Assembly: GCF_039724765.1 (NCBI RefSeq) | Contig: NZ_CP155729.1 | Location: 4,349,501-4,413,500, forward strand | DNA: 64,000 bases | Source: Sagittula stellata E-37 | Lineage (GTDB): Bacteria; Pseudomonadota; Alphaproteobacteria; Rhodobacterales; Rhodobacteraceae | Reading direction: 5' to 3' | Part shown: positions 8,403 through 19,905 of the stretch, piece after piece | Layout of the letters: each line of letters begins with the position of its first letter | How positions within the stretch are numbered: the stretch's first letter is position 1 | The notes under the pieces: generated by a model | Told to the model about the DNA's origin: nothing | Database searches by the model: none | What the model saw: only the letters and a program-made list of their open reading frames with translations | Made by a program: the position numbers and the translations under genes

Positions 8403-8735
8403 ATGAACCTCCCCTTCTCCAAGACCCGCCGCGTCGGCAACACGGTATACCTTGCCGGTGAGATCGGCTTCGACGCGGACGGCAAGGTCCCCGCAGGTAT
8501 CGAGGCGCAGACGCGCAATATCTTCGAACGCCTGAAGGCGACGCTGACATCCGAGGGTCTGACGCTGGCCAACGTCGTGTCGGCCACCTGCTACCTGACC
8601 GACACCAGTGACTTTGCCGAGTTCAACCGCGTCTACGCGGAGTACTTCTCCGATCCGCTGCCCGTCCGCACCACCGTGCAGAGCGGCCTGATGATCGACG
8701 CAAAGGTCGAGATCACCGTCATCGCCGAGGCCTGA
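8403..8735 (+). CDS. RidA-family (YjgF/YER057c/UK114) deaminase
   Basis: A 110-residue protein of the RidA family. NTVYLAGEIGFD, GIEAQTRNIFERLK and the C-terminal PVRTTVQSGLMIDAKVEITVIA are the family's conserved segments; the arginine in PVRTT and the last-strand glutamate sit where canonical RidA binds its imine substrate. RidA trimers hydrolyse reactive enamines/imines released by PLP enzymes and amino-acid oxidases. It is encoded immediately before a D-amino-acid dehydrogenase-like flavoenzyme and an aminotransferase, both of which could produce such imines, so a dedicated clean-up or hydrolysis step is likely. AAGGACAT precedes the ATG. Confidence 0.9.
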   Translation: MNLPFSKTRRVGNTVYLAGEIGFDADGKVPAGIEAQTRNIFERLKATLTSEGLTLANVVSATCYLTDTSDFAEFNRVYAEYFSDPLPVRTTVQSGLMIDAKVEITVIAEA

Positions 8736-8837
8736 TCCACCAGCGGGGAGCCAGGGCGCCACAATGCGTCCCTGCCTCCACCAAAGTCTTTCGGACCGGC
8801 AGTCCCGCCGGTCCCAGCCCCACACTCGGAACGTATC

Positions 8838-10070
8838 ATGGCCGATTTTCTCGTACTCGGCGCCGGCATGGTCGGCGTGTCCACCGCGCTTGCGCTGCAG
8901 GAACAGGGCCTTTCGGTCACCCTTGTCGACCGTAAGGCGGCGGGGCGGGAAACCTCTTTCGGGAACGCAGGTATCATCCAGGCAGAGGCTGCCGAACCGT
9001 ATGCCCTGCCCCGCGATCCGATTACCCTTCTGCGCCTTGCGCTTGGCGGGACCAACGATGTGACATGGTCACTGAGTGGCGTGGCCGAGATGCTTCCGGC
9101 GCTTTGGCAGTACTACAGGAACTCCTCCCCCGCCCGCCATGCAAAGATCTCGCACACCTATGTCAGGCTGACCGAACGGTCGACCCACGACCATGCCCCG
9201 CTGATCGCCGAGGCCGGGATGGAGAAGCTGATCACCCGCGACGGCATTGCCATCCTGTACCGCGACCCTGACGAATACGCCGCCGCGGTGATCGACGCCG
9301 AGCGCGTTCACGCCACTTACGGCACACGCTTCCGGGCGATCGATGGTGCCGAATATGCGCGGGAGGATCCAGCGTTGCTCAAGGCGCCTGCAGGCGTCGT
9401 CCATTGGCAGGATTCCTGGAGCTGCGCATCGCCCGGGGCGCTGACGGCGGGGTACGCCGACCTCTTTGTCCGGCGCGGCGGTACGCTCTTGACTGGCGAC
9501 GCGGCCACGCTCCGGCAGCGAGGAGCCGGCTGGCAGGTCGAGACCGAGGCAGGCGCTGTCGATGCCACACAGGCCGTGATTGCCCTTGGTCCATGGTCGC
9601 CGCGCCTTCTGGCCCGGCTCGGCTACCGAATCCCGATGATCTACAAGCGCGGCTATCACGGCCATTTTGCCGCGCCGCGTGCACCGGTGCGGCCCTTTCT
9701 CGACGTGGCGCATGGGATCGTTGCGTCACCAATGACCGACGGGTTGCGCCTTGCAACAGGTGCCGCCCTGGTCAGCAAGGACAGCGCCGCAGACCTGCGA
9801 CAACTCGATCGTGGCCGAGCGGGCATATCCGACCTGATCGAGATCGGTGCCCGCAAGGATGAACCCCAGTGGTCCGGCGCACGTCCGTGCCTGCCCGACA
9901 TGCTGCCGCTGGTGGGCGAAGCCCCCCGGCACAAGGGGCTCTGGATGAACTTCGGCCACGGCCATCAGGGCTTCACCCTTGGGCCAACCACCGGAACCCT
10001 GCTCGCGCAGATGGTTGCGGGCCACCCGAACGAGGGCTTCGAGGCCCTCCTGCCATCACATCGGATGTAA
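8838..10070 (+). CDS. FAD-dependent D-amino-acid dehydrogenase-like oxidoreductase (DAO/DadA family)
   Basis: A 410-residue flavoprotein. The N-terminal dinucleotide-binding motif is GAGMVGVSTALALQEQG (about residues 8-24), followed by LVDRKAAGRETSFGNAG, the DadA-like segment that holds the FAD pyrophosphate. Near the C-terminus are ARPCLPDMLPLVGEAP and NFGHGHQGFTLGPTTG, typical of the DadA branch. DadA enzymes oxidise D-amino acids (or related amines) to imino acids and pass electrons to the respiratory chain. Its neighbours RidA (imine hydrolysis) and a class III aminotransferase support an amino-acid catabolic role. The exact substrate is unknown. Confidence 0.88.
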   Translation: MADFLVLGAGMVGVSTALALQEQGLSVTLVDRKAAGRETSFGNAGIIQAEAAEPYALPRDPITLLRLALGGTNDVTWSLSGVAEMLPALWQYYRNSSPARHAKISHTYVRLTERSTHDHAPLIAEAGMEKLITRDGIAILYRDPDEYAAAVIDAERVHATYGTRFRAIDGAEYAREDPALLKAPAGVVHWQDSWSCASPGALTAGYADLFVRRGGTLLTGDAATLRQRGAGWQVETEAGAVDATQAVIALGPWSPRLLARLGYRIPMIYKRGYHGHFAAPRAPVRPFLDVAHGIVASPMTDGLRLATGAALVSKDSAADLRQLDRGRAGISDLIEIGARKDEPQWSGARPCLPDMLPLVGEAPRHKGLWMNFGHGHQGFTLGPTTGTLLAQMVAGHPNEGFEALLPSHRM

Positions 10071-10073
10071 GAC

Positions 10074-11345
10074 ATGACCTTTCACACAGACACCCTGACC
10101 GCCGAACTCAGCCGCGCCGAAGAGGATTTTCGCAGGCGCACCCCGCAAAGCGCGGACGCGCTGACCCGTGCGTCCCGCGTCCTGCCGGGCGGAAACACCC
10201 GCAGCTCGCTCTGGACCGCGCCCTACCCGTTGTCCATCACCGGAGGAGAGGGCTGTCGCATCACGGATGCCGACGGCCACACCTACTTCGATTTCCTGGG
10301 GGAGTTCACCGCCGGTATCTACGGACACACCTGCCCGTCCCTCGAACAGGCGGTGACGGCGGCACATCGCGCCGGTTTCGGCCTGTCCTCGCACACGCCC
10401 TACGAGGTCGCGCTGGCCGAGGAACTGGCAGCGCGTTTCCCCTCCATCGACCTGCTGCGTTTCACCAACTCGGGGACCGAGGCGAACCTGATGGCACTGA
10501 CCGCCGCTCGTCTGGTGACCGGGCGCAAGCGCATCGTGGTGTTTGCCGGGGGCTACCACGGCGGGGTGCTCACGTTCGGCAATGGCAATGCGCCGGTGAA
10601 TGTGCCGTTCGATTTTGCCGTGCTGCCCTACAACGATGCGGAGGCCGCAGCCCGGGAATTCGCCGCATCGGGGGATCGCATCGCCGCGGTGCTGGTGGAA
10701 CCGATGCAGGGCGCGGGCGGCTGCGTCGTCGGCTCGGCCGAATTCCTGCAGACTCTGCGCGATCTCTGCGACGATAGTGGCGCGTGGCTGATCTTCGACG
10801 AGGTGCAGACCGCCCGCATGGCACCCGGCGGCGCGCAGGAGCGTCTGGGCATCACGCCCGACATGACCACGCTGGGCAAGATTTTCGGCGGCGGTCTCGC
10901 CTTCGGCGCGTTTGGCGGCAGGCAGTCGGTGATGGCGCGCTTCGATCCCGCACATCCCGATCCGATCCCTCACGCGGGCACTTTCAACAACAACCGCCTC
11001 ACCATGGCGGCTGGGCTCGAAGCGGTCCGCAACCACCTGACACCCGAGGCCCTGGCAGCCCTCTACGAACGCGGCGAAGCGTTCCGTGCCGCCTTGAACG
11101 AGCGCTTCGCTGCGAACGGCGGGGCATTCCACGTGACCGGGATGGGTTCGATCATGAACATCCACGGCAAGGGAGAAGACGCCGCGCTCCGACTCGACCG
11201 TCTGCGCCTGCTGCACTTCCGGATGATGGAGCGGGGCTATTACTTTGCCGCGCGCGGCCTGATCGCCCTGTCCTTCCCGGTGGGCGAGACCGAGATGACC
11301 GGTTTCCTCGACGCGCTGGACGCCGTGCTCATCGCCGGTCGATAG
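10074..11345 (+). CDS. Class III aminotransferase (glutamate-1-semialdehyde aminomutase-like)
   Basis: A 423-residue PLP enzyme, 3 bp after the DadA-like stop. Features are LPGGNTRSSLW near residue 40, RFTNSGTEANLMAL (PLP phosphate region), GGYHGG, IFDEVQTARM with the ring-binding aspartate, and TLGKIFGGGLAFGAFGG with the PLP-binding lysine. It resembles HemL, but the setting beside an amino-acid oxidase, RidA and amidase points to a catabolic transaminase or aminomutase rather than tetrapyrrole synthesis. HemL-like proteins in catabolic clusters often act on amino acids or amines; the substrate cannot be assigned. Confidence 0.87.
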   Translation: MTFHTDTLTAELSRAEEDFRRRTPQSADALTRASRVLPGGNTRSSLWTAPYPLSITGGEGCRITDADGHTYFDFLGEFTAGIYGHTCPSLEQAVTAAHRAGFGLSSHTPYEVALAEELAARFPSIDLLRFTNSGTEANLMALTAARLVTGRKRIVVFAGGYHGGVLTFGNGNAPVNVPFDFAVLPYNDAEAAAREFAASGDRIAAVLVEPMQGAGGCVVGSAEFLQTLRDLCDDSGAWLIFDEVQTARMAPGGAQERLGITPDMTTLGKIFGGGLAFGAFGGRQSVMARFDPAHPDPIPHAGTFNNNRLTMAAGLEAVRNHLTPEALAALYERGEAFRAALNERFAANGGAFHVTGMGSIMNIHGKGEDAALRLDRLRLLHFRMMERGYYFAARGLIALSFPVGETEMTGFLDALDAVLIAGR

Positions 11346-11396
11346 GGGGCGGTCGCCCGAAGAGAGACGCGCGCATCGCGCGCGGCCAGATGCACG

Positions 11397-11927
11397 TCAC
11401 GCGTGCCATTCGGCAAAGCGGGGGTCCGGCGCGTAAGTCTGGATGGCATGAAAGAAAATGTCGATCTCCAGCGCCAGCCCCACCTCGAAGTCGTTGAGAG
11501 CGTCACCGCTCCAGCGGTGCTGTTCCAGGCGACCAAGGAAATCGCGGCGCGCCTGCTCGTCGCCTTGCTTCAGCGGCAGGGTTTCGGCAGCGCGCAGCAG
11601 ATCGATGCGTTTATGGACCTCGCGCATGCCGGAGAACGCCTCCATCATAGGCCGCGTCAGACGCGGCTCCGTCTGCCACGACCGTCCGCCAAAGACCTCC
11701 TGCACGACGCGGTTGCCCGCCCCAAGACAATCGTATGCGACGCACCCTAGGAACCCTTCCTGCGTCAGCCTATCGTGGATCGAGCAGCTGTGGCCCGAGA
11801 GGTTGCGGCACGGCTCGCCCGGGTTCTTGTCGAACGCGAAGTCCTTGCCCTTGTCGAAGGCCAGCGCAAGGCAGCAAAGCGCCGCGCACTTCGAACAATC
11901 GGTCTCCAGATGGTCGGTCTGAGGCAT
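11397..11927 (-). CDS. Cysteine-rich conserved hypothetical protein
   Basis: A 176-residue protein with nine cysteines in its first 70 residues: CSKCAALCC, then EPCRN, SGHSCSIHDRL, GFLGCVAYDCLGAG. This matches a conserved N-terminal module that, in actinobacterial relatives, precedes pentapeptide repeats; no such repeats occur here. The cysteine spacing suggests a zinc or iron-sulfur site. The rest is helical and ends in DPRFAEWHA. There is no signal peptide. It is convergent with the aminotransferase and its function is unknown. Confidence 0.72.
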   Translation of the reverse strand: MPQTDHLETDCSKCAALCCLALAFDKGKDFAFDKNPGEPCRNLSGHSCSIHDRLTQEGFLGCVAYDCLGAGNRVVQEVFGGRSWQTEPRLTRPMMEAFSGMREVHKRIDLLRAAETLPLKQGDEQARRDFLGRLEQHRWSGDALNDFEVGLALEIDIFFHAIQTYAPDPRFAEWHA

Positions 11928-12127
11928 CGCGGATGTCGCCTTTCATCGCATGGTCGCAAGGGCTTGCGCGCCACCGTATCACGCAGGACACCCCATGGAT
12001 GCAAGACGGGCCCTTGGTGTGTTTCGCCCGAGGCGGCGTCCGAGCGTAGGTGCTTCCCGATGACGACCGCTTCGCAGACGCGCGTCAGCGCATCAGTGGA
12101 AGTCTTCCACACGGTCCACCTTCGGTT

Positions 12128-15381
<3,254 letters not shown>

Positions 15382-15608
15382 TGCATATCCTTTCTTCGGG
15401 CAGACCCACAGGGACGAGCGCGCGTCCTGTCCGCTCGCGGACAAAGGGAAGATCCTGTAACGGGAAAAGCGACCTCGGCGAGCTGGATCTGCGTCGGTTT
15501 CAGATTGAAAGGTTAGCCCATCTTGCCCGCGGTTCAACCGGATCGCACAACACAGGCCATTGGGCGGGCGCTTGGCACCCGCTTACGACGCAGGATGAGT
15601 GGACGACG

Positions 15609-15869
15609 TCAGAGCAGGTTTCTGACCGGGCCGTCGGCGCTGATCGTCTTGGTCCCGTCGGGCTCTTCCAAGACATCGAGCCATTCCTTTTCATCGTCGA
15701 TCTCGACGAAGAAACGCCATTCGTCCTGTTCGATCATGGCAATGGCTTCCTCGGTCGAGAGACGCCACTGCGACTTTCCGAAGAATGACTTGCGAACGCC
15801 TCCGATCGCAAGAAGTTGTGCGCCATTTTCCGCGACCTTTGCCCATGTGACTTGAGCTGGTGCAGCCAT
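15609..15869 (-). CDS. Small DUF3892-like protein
   Basis: An 86-residue soluble protein. The sequence VRKSFFGKSQWRLSTEEAI followed by an EQDEWRFFVEID stretch, then DGTKTISADGPVRNLL at the end, fits the DUF3892 pattern of a short beta-rich domain with a C-terminal RNLL-type ending. The ATG at 15869 is preceded at good spacing by AAAGGTGGTGA; in-frame GTGs at 15878 and 15881 would place the start inside this ribosome binding site. It lies 227 bp upstream of the ATP-grasp gene on the same strand. Function is unknown. Confidence 0.68.
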   Translation of the reverse strand: MAAPAQVTWAKVAENGAQLLAIGGVRKSFFGKSQWRLSTEEAIAMIEQDEWRFFVEIDDEKEWLDVLEEPDGTKTISADGPVRNLL

Positions 15870-15932
15870 AATGTTCACCACCTTTCGGGATTTAGAGTAG
15901 CGCAGAATTGCCGCAGGGGAAACCGTTAAGGG

Positions 15933-16166
15933 TTAATTAACTGAAATTACTCCGCAAATTCCCGATGAATCGGCCTGCTGGCATTCGATCTTACCTTCGA
16001 ACTGGCGGTCGCCCGGCATACCGAAGACGGCGCCACACAGTGGGCAAGAGCCACAATCGGTGCCGATGTTTCTGACATGTGCGCGGAACAAGTTCCTTCG
16101 GTGTGCGCCCAATCCGTCCCGCGCGCGCCCGAAACCGGCCCGCTTGGCTCTTCTCATCAATACCAA
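15933..16166 (-). CDS. Possible small zinc-ribbon-like protein
   Basis: A 77-codon frame with C-x2-CPLCG (about residues 38-44), then C and C-G near the end (IECQQADSSGICG). Four or five cysteines with this spacing could bind zinc. The middle of the frame has codon choice like real genes, but the Arg-rich N-terminus does not, and no ribosome binding site stands out. It lies 64 bp upstream of the DUF3892-like gene. It may instead be non-coding. Confidence 0.33.
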   Translation of the reverse strand: MVLMRRAKRAGFGRARDGLGAHRRNLFRAHVRNIGTDCGSCPLCGAVFGMPGDRQFEGKIECQQADSSGICGVISVN

Positions 16167-16381
16167 TTCCTTCCGTCACCGCAGCGTCGTCGAAAGACCC
16201 GGGCAGGTCCGAACCGCCTGCCGGCGAAAAAGGGCCGGTGCGCCGGAACATGCCGGATTTCCGCTCCGTGCTCCGGAAGACCTGCAAAAGACTTCGGCGT
16301 GGCCACAATCCATGGCAAAGTTAACCAAAACGATTTCAAGCAAACGCATAACGACACACTGAATAACAGGGAGGAAAGACC
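16167..16381. other. Leader region before the SBP56-like gene
   Basis: About 215 bases with a local drop in GC just before the gene (near 16315-16375), which is where a promoter would be expected. AACAGGGAGGAAAGACC supplies a strong ribosome binding site for the ATG at 16382. No clear -35/-10 pair or operator was identified. Confidence 0.4.
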
Positions 16382-17782
16382 ATGAACCTAAGACCCGACC
16401 CGACGTTCCACGCGACGCCGAAGCTGGCGATGGAGGCGCCGGCCGAGACACTTGCCTTCACGCTGATGCTCAGTCCGGATGGATCGCAACCGGACGGGGT
16501 TGCCGTCGTCGACGTGGACCCGAAGTCCAAGTCCTATGGCCAGATCGTCCACCAGGTCATCATGCCGAACAAGGGCGACGAGTTTCACCATTTCGGCTGG
16601 AATGCCTGTTCGTCCTCGCTCTCGCCGCTGTCGGGGCACGCCTTCCTGGAACGGCGCTACCTGATCGTGCCCGGTATCCGGTCGTCGCGGATCTACGTTA
16701 TAGATGTGAAGGAGCCGCTGAAGGCGAAGATCCACAAGATCATCGAACCCGAAGAGGTCTTTGCCAAGACCGGCTATTCCCGGCCCCACACGATTCACTG
16801 CGGTCCCGAAGGCATCTATGTCAGCACCCTTGGCGGTGGCGGAAAGGACGGCACCGATGGGCCTCCGGGCATCTTCATCATGGATTGCGAAACCTTCGAC
16901 ATCCTCGGCCGCTACGAGATGGACCGGGGCGAGCAGGACAAGCATTACGATTTCTGGTGGAACCTGCCGCGCGACTACATGGTGTCGTCGGAGTGGGGCC
17001 TGCCGCCACAGTTCGAGAACGGAATCGTCGCCGAGGACCTCTTGTCCAACAAGTACGGGCACAAAATCCATTTCTGGAAACTGCGCGAACGCAAGAACGT
17101 GCAGACCATCGACCTGGGCGAGAACCACCAGATGGCGCTGGAAATCCGGCCTGCCCACGATCCGTCGAAAGATTACGGCTTCTGCGGCGTCGTGGTGGAC
17201 ACAACCAACCTTCAAGGGTCGATCTTTACCTGGTGGCAAAAGGACGACGGCACCTTTGAGGCGAAGAAGACCCTGACCATCGACCCGCGTCCGGAAAAGC
17301 CCGAGAACCTGCCGCCCCTTCTGCAAGGGTTCGAAGCCGTTCCGCCGTTGGTCACCGACATCGACCTCAGCCTCGACGACCGGTTCCTATACGTCGCCTG
17401 CTGGGGTCTGGGCGAGATGCACCAGTACGACGTCTCCGACCCAATGAACCCCAAACTAGCCGGCAAGGTAGAGCTGGGCGGCATCGCGCGCGGCACGAAA
17501 CATCCCTGCGGCAAACCCTTCGCCTACGGCCCGCAGATGGTGGAGATCAGCCGCGACGGGAAACGCGTCTACTGGACCAACTCGCTGTACTCTACTTGGG
17601 ACGACCAGTTCTACCCGGATGATGAAGGAGGCCAGATGGTCATGGCCCATGTGGGCGAAAACGGCGGCCTGACCCTGGCGGAAGACTTTTACGTCGAGTT
17701 TCCGAAAGGCTATCGCAGCCATCAGATCCGTCTGGAAGGCGGCGACTGCTCGACCGACAGCTTCTGCTATCCCTCCGCCTGA
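16382..17782 (+). CDS. Selenium-binding protein 56 family, methanethiol oxidase-like
   Basis: A 466-residue beta-propeller protein of the SBP56/SELENBP1/MtoX family. Recognisable segments are DEFHHFGWNACSS, YSRPHTIHCGPEGIYVSTLGG, DFWWNLPRDYMVSSEWG, NHQMALEIRPAHDP, VTDIDLSLDDRFLYVACWG and the C-terminal YRSHQIRLEGGDCSTD; the histidines are candidate copper ligands. Known bacterial MtoX oxidises methanethiol to formaldehyde, sulfide and hydrogen peroxide. This fits a marine bacterium handling DMSP-derived methanethiol. The N-terminus (MNLRPDPTFHATP) has no signal peptide, whereas characterised MtoX is periplasmic. Two bases separate it from the next gene. Confidence 0.88.
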   Translation: MNLRPDPTFHATPKLAMEAPAETLAFTLMLSPDGSQPDGVAVVDVDPKSKSYGQIVHQVIMPNKGDEFHHFGWNACSSSLSPLSGHAFLERRYLIVPGIRSSRIYVIDVKEPLKAKIHKIIEPEEVFAKTGYSRPHTIHCGPEGIYVSTLGGGGKDGTDGPPGIFIMDCETFDILGRYEMDRGEQDKHYDFWWNLPRDYMVSSEWGLPPQFENGIVAEDLLSNKYGHKIHFWKLRERKNVQTIDLGENHQMALEIRPAHDPSKDYGFCGVVVDTTNLQGSIFTWWQKDDGTFEAKKTLTIDPRPEKPENLPPLLQGFEAVPPLVTDIDLSLDDRFLYVACWGLGEMHQYDVSDPMNPKLAGKVELGGIARGTKHPCGKPFAYGPQMVEISRDGKRVYWTNSLYSTWDDQFYPDDEGGQMVMAHVGENGGLTLAEDFYVEFPKGYRSHQIRLEGGDCSTDSFCYPSA

Positions 17783-17784
17783 AC

Positions 17785-18444
17785 ATGGACGAAACCACAA
17801 CCGCAACGGCCCTCTGGGGGGCCGTTGTCTTGTCCGGAGTCTACCACGGGGTCAACCCCGGCATGGGCTGGCCGCTGGCAGTCTCAGCCGCGCTGATGGA
17901 CCGCAGCCGGCGCAGCCTTTGGCGAGCCCTCGGGGCGCTGGCCGTCGGGCATCTGATTGCGATGGCCGCAATCCTGTTTCCGTTCGGCGCGCTCATGTTC
18001 CTGGCGGAATGGGAGCGGGCAATTCAACTAGTTGCCGCAATTCTGGTGATAGCATTGGGCCTGTACCTGCTGTTCAACCGGCGCCACCCGCGGTTTCTGG
18101 CGCGTGTTCCACCGTCGCGCCTGGCATTGTGGTCTTTCCTCGCCGCAATGGCACATGGGGCGGGGCTGATGCTGGTGCCGATCTACCTGGGCATATGCCG
18201 TACCCTCGAAACCGACGCGGGACATGCTGCGGCGGCCGGTCTGATGACTGGAAACGCGGGCGTTGCCGTGTCGGTGGCGCTGGCCCACACGCTGGCCATG
18301 ACGCTCGCCGGGGGAACCTTCGCCTATGCCGTCTACCGTTGGTTTGGACTGAAGGCCCTGTCGCGGAGCTGGTTCAACCTCGACATCGTCTGGGCGCTCA
18401 GCCTGGTGACGGTCGGCGGGATTTCACTTCTGACCTTGCACTGA
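17785..18444 (+). CDS. Polytopic membrane protein linked to the SBP56-like gene
   Basis: A 219-residue inner-membrane protein with about six helices. The first helix carries VYHGVNPGMGWPLAV; a second histidine motif, AAMAHGAGLMLVP, opens helix four. This layout recalls UreH/HupE/NiCoT-type metal transporters, which have a His-rich motif in an early helix, but the match is loose. Translation begins 2 bp after the SBP56-like stop, so the two are co-expressed. A metal-supply (copper) or sulfur-compound transport role for the putative methanethiol oxidase is possible; neither is shown. Confidence 0.75.
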   Translation: MDETTTATALWGAVVLSGVYHGVNPGMGWPLAVSAALMDRSRRSLWRALGALAVGHLIAMAAILFPFGALMFLAEWERAIQLVAAILVIALGLYLLFNRRHPRFLARVPPSRLALWSFLAAMAHGAGLMLVPIYLGICRTLETDAGHAAAAGLMTGNAGVAVSVALAHTLAMTLAGGTFAYAVYRWFGLKALSRSWFNLDIVWALSLVTVGGISLLTLH

Positions 18445-18702
18445 CGCCGAAGGACCCGCCCGGCCTGTTTCGTCGGCGCAGCAACGATTGCCCCTGCCGT
18501 GAGACCCCCGCTCAGCTTGCGTCCGCCACCCGTGACTGTACGGTCGGTCCGGCACCACAAGCCGATGGACCGGTGTCGTGTTACTTCGGTATCAGGCCAC
18601 TTTACCGTCGCCACGGGTAGGAACCCGAAAGGCCTGACCGTGTAAACGACATACCCGTTCGACCACCCGCACCGTATTTTCACTGACCGACGGCACAGCG
18701 AT

Positions 18703-19749
18703 ATGGATACTGACCAAGCCTCGACCCGGCCCACTGGCGACCCGGCCACCTACGAGCAGACCTCGAGGGGGATCGCGTCAATCGTGCTGGAGGGCGACGT
18801 CGATACGCTGGACTTCACCTTCGTCGGCCTGCCCAAGGCGTCCATGCTGGCCTTTACCTCCGCCGTGGAACCACTGCGCATCATCAACCAGCTGGCCGGT
18901 CGTCAGATTGCGCGCTGGCGGCTGGTGACCCCGGACGGCGCGCCGCTGACCTTCTCCTCAGGTCTGAGCATGATGGCCGAGAGCCCGCCACGCGATCTGC
19001 CCCGCCACACCCGGCTGATCGTCTGTTCCGGCACAGAACCGGAAACCTCGCTCTCCGACGCCGTCACAGCGATGGTCCGCCGCGCGTGGCGGCACGGCCA
19101 TATCGTCGGCGGGATCTGCACCGGCGCCTACACCTTGGCAGAGGCCGGGCTGCTGCTGGGCCGACGCTTTACCCTGCACTGGGAAAACACCGACAGTTTC
19201 GAGCTGCGCTATCCCAAACTGCTGTCGACGCGGCAACTGTTCGCCATCGACAACAACGTCATGACCTGCGCCGGGGGAACCGCTGCGACAGACATGATGC
19301 TGTCGGTGCTGAACGATCGCTACGGTCCCATCGCGGCAAGCGTCGTCATGGAAATGTGCCTGCATCCGGCCATGCGCATGCCGGACGAGGCACAGAAGGC
19401 GTCTCTGGCCTTCACCTTCGGGGTGCGAAACGCCCGCTTCCTTGCGCTGATCCAGGACATCGAGAACAGCGAAAACTGGTTCGACACGATGGATACTCTT
19501 TGTGAAAAACACGCGCTGTCGCGCAGGCAGATCGAGCGCCTGTTCAAGAAGTACACCGGCCACTCGCCCCAGGCCTATGCCAAGCTACGACGCCTGGACC
19601 ATGCGCGCCTGCAACTGGCGACCACCAACATGTCGGTCCACGAGGTCGCGATCGCCTGCGGTTTCGAATCCGCCCGGGTCTTTGCGGTCAACTTCAAGAA
19701 ACGCTTCGGCATCACGCCGACGGAATACACCGCGACCCACAGGCGGTAG
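18703..19749 (+). CDS. GlxA-type AraC-family transcriptional regulator
   Basis: A 348-residue regulator with a DJ-1/PfpI-like sensor domain (about 25-210; FVGLPKASMLAFTSAVEPL, then GGICTGAYTLAEAGLLLGRR, where the nucleophile-elbow Cys is retained) and a C-terminal AraC helix-turn-helix domain (about 245-345; LSRRQIERLFKKYTGHSPQAY and VAIACGFESARVFAVNFKKRFG). Related GlxA proteins control glycine betaine, carnitine or arginine use. It is 258 bp downstream of the SBP56 operon and just before the rpiR gene, so its target is unclear. Confidence 0.9.
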   Translation: MDTDQASTRPTGDPATYEQTSRGIASIVLEGDVDTLDFTFVGLPKASMLAFTSAVEPLRIINQLAGRQIARWRLVTPDGAPLTFSSGLSMMAESPPRDLPRHTRLIVCSGTEPETSLSDAVTAMVRRAWRHGHIVGGICTGAYTLAEAGLLLGRRFTLHWENTDSFELRYPKLLSTRQLFAIDNNVMTCAGGTAATDMMLSVLNDRYGPIAASVVMEMCLHPAMRMPDEAQKASLAFTFGVRNARFLALIQDIENSENWFDTMDTLCEKHALSRRQIERLFKKYTGHSPQAYAKLRRLDHARLQLATTNMSVHEVAIACGFESARVFAVNFKKRFGITPTEYTATHRR

Positions 19750-19905
19750 GGCCGTCGCCAGTCCGGGATGCCGCGTCACGCGCACCGGGTTTCCGAACCG
19801 CCCTGTGGGCGTTCCGCCACTGGCTTGATTTCGCATGGCGACGCTCCGGGCAAGCCTCTACGCTGCAAGGCAACGCAAATGATCCTGTCGGCGGGGACCA
19901 AAGCC

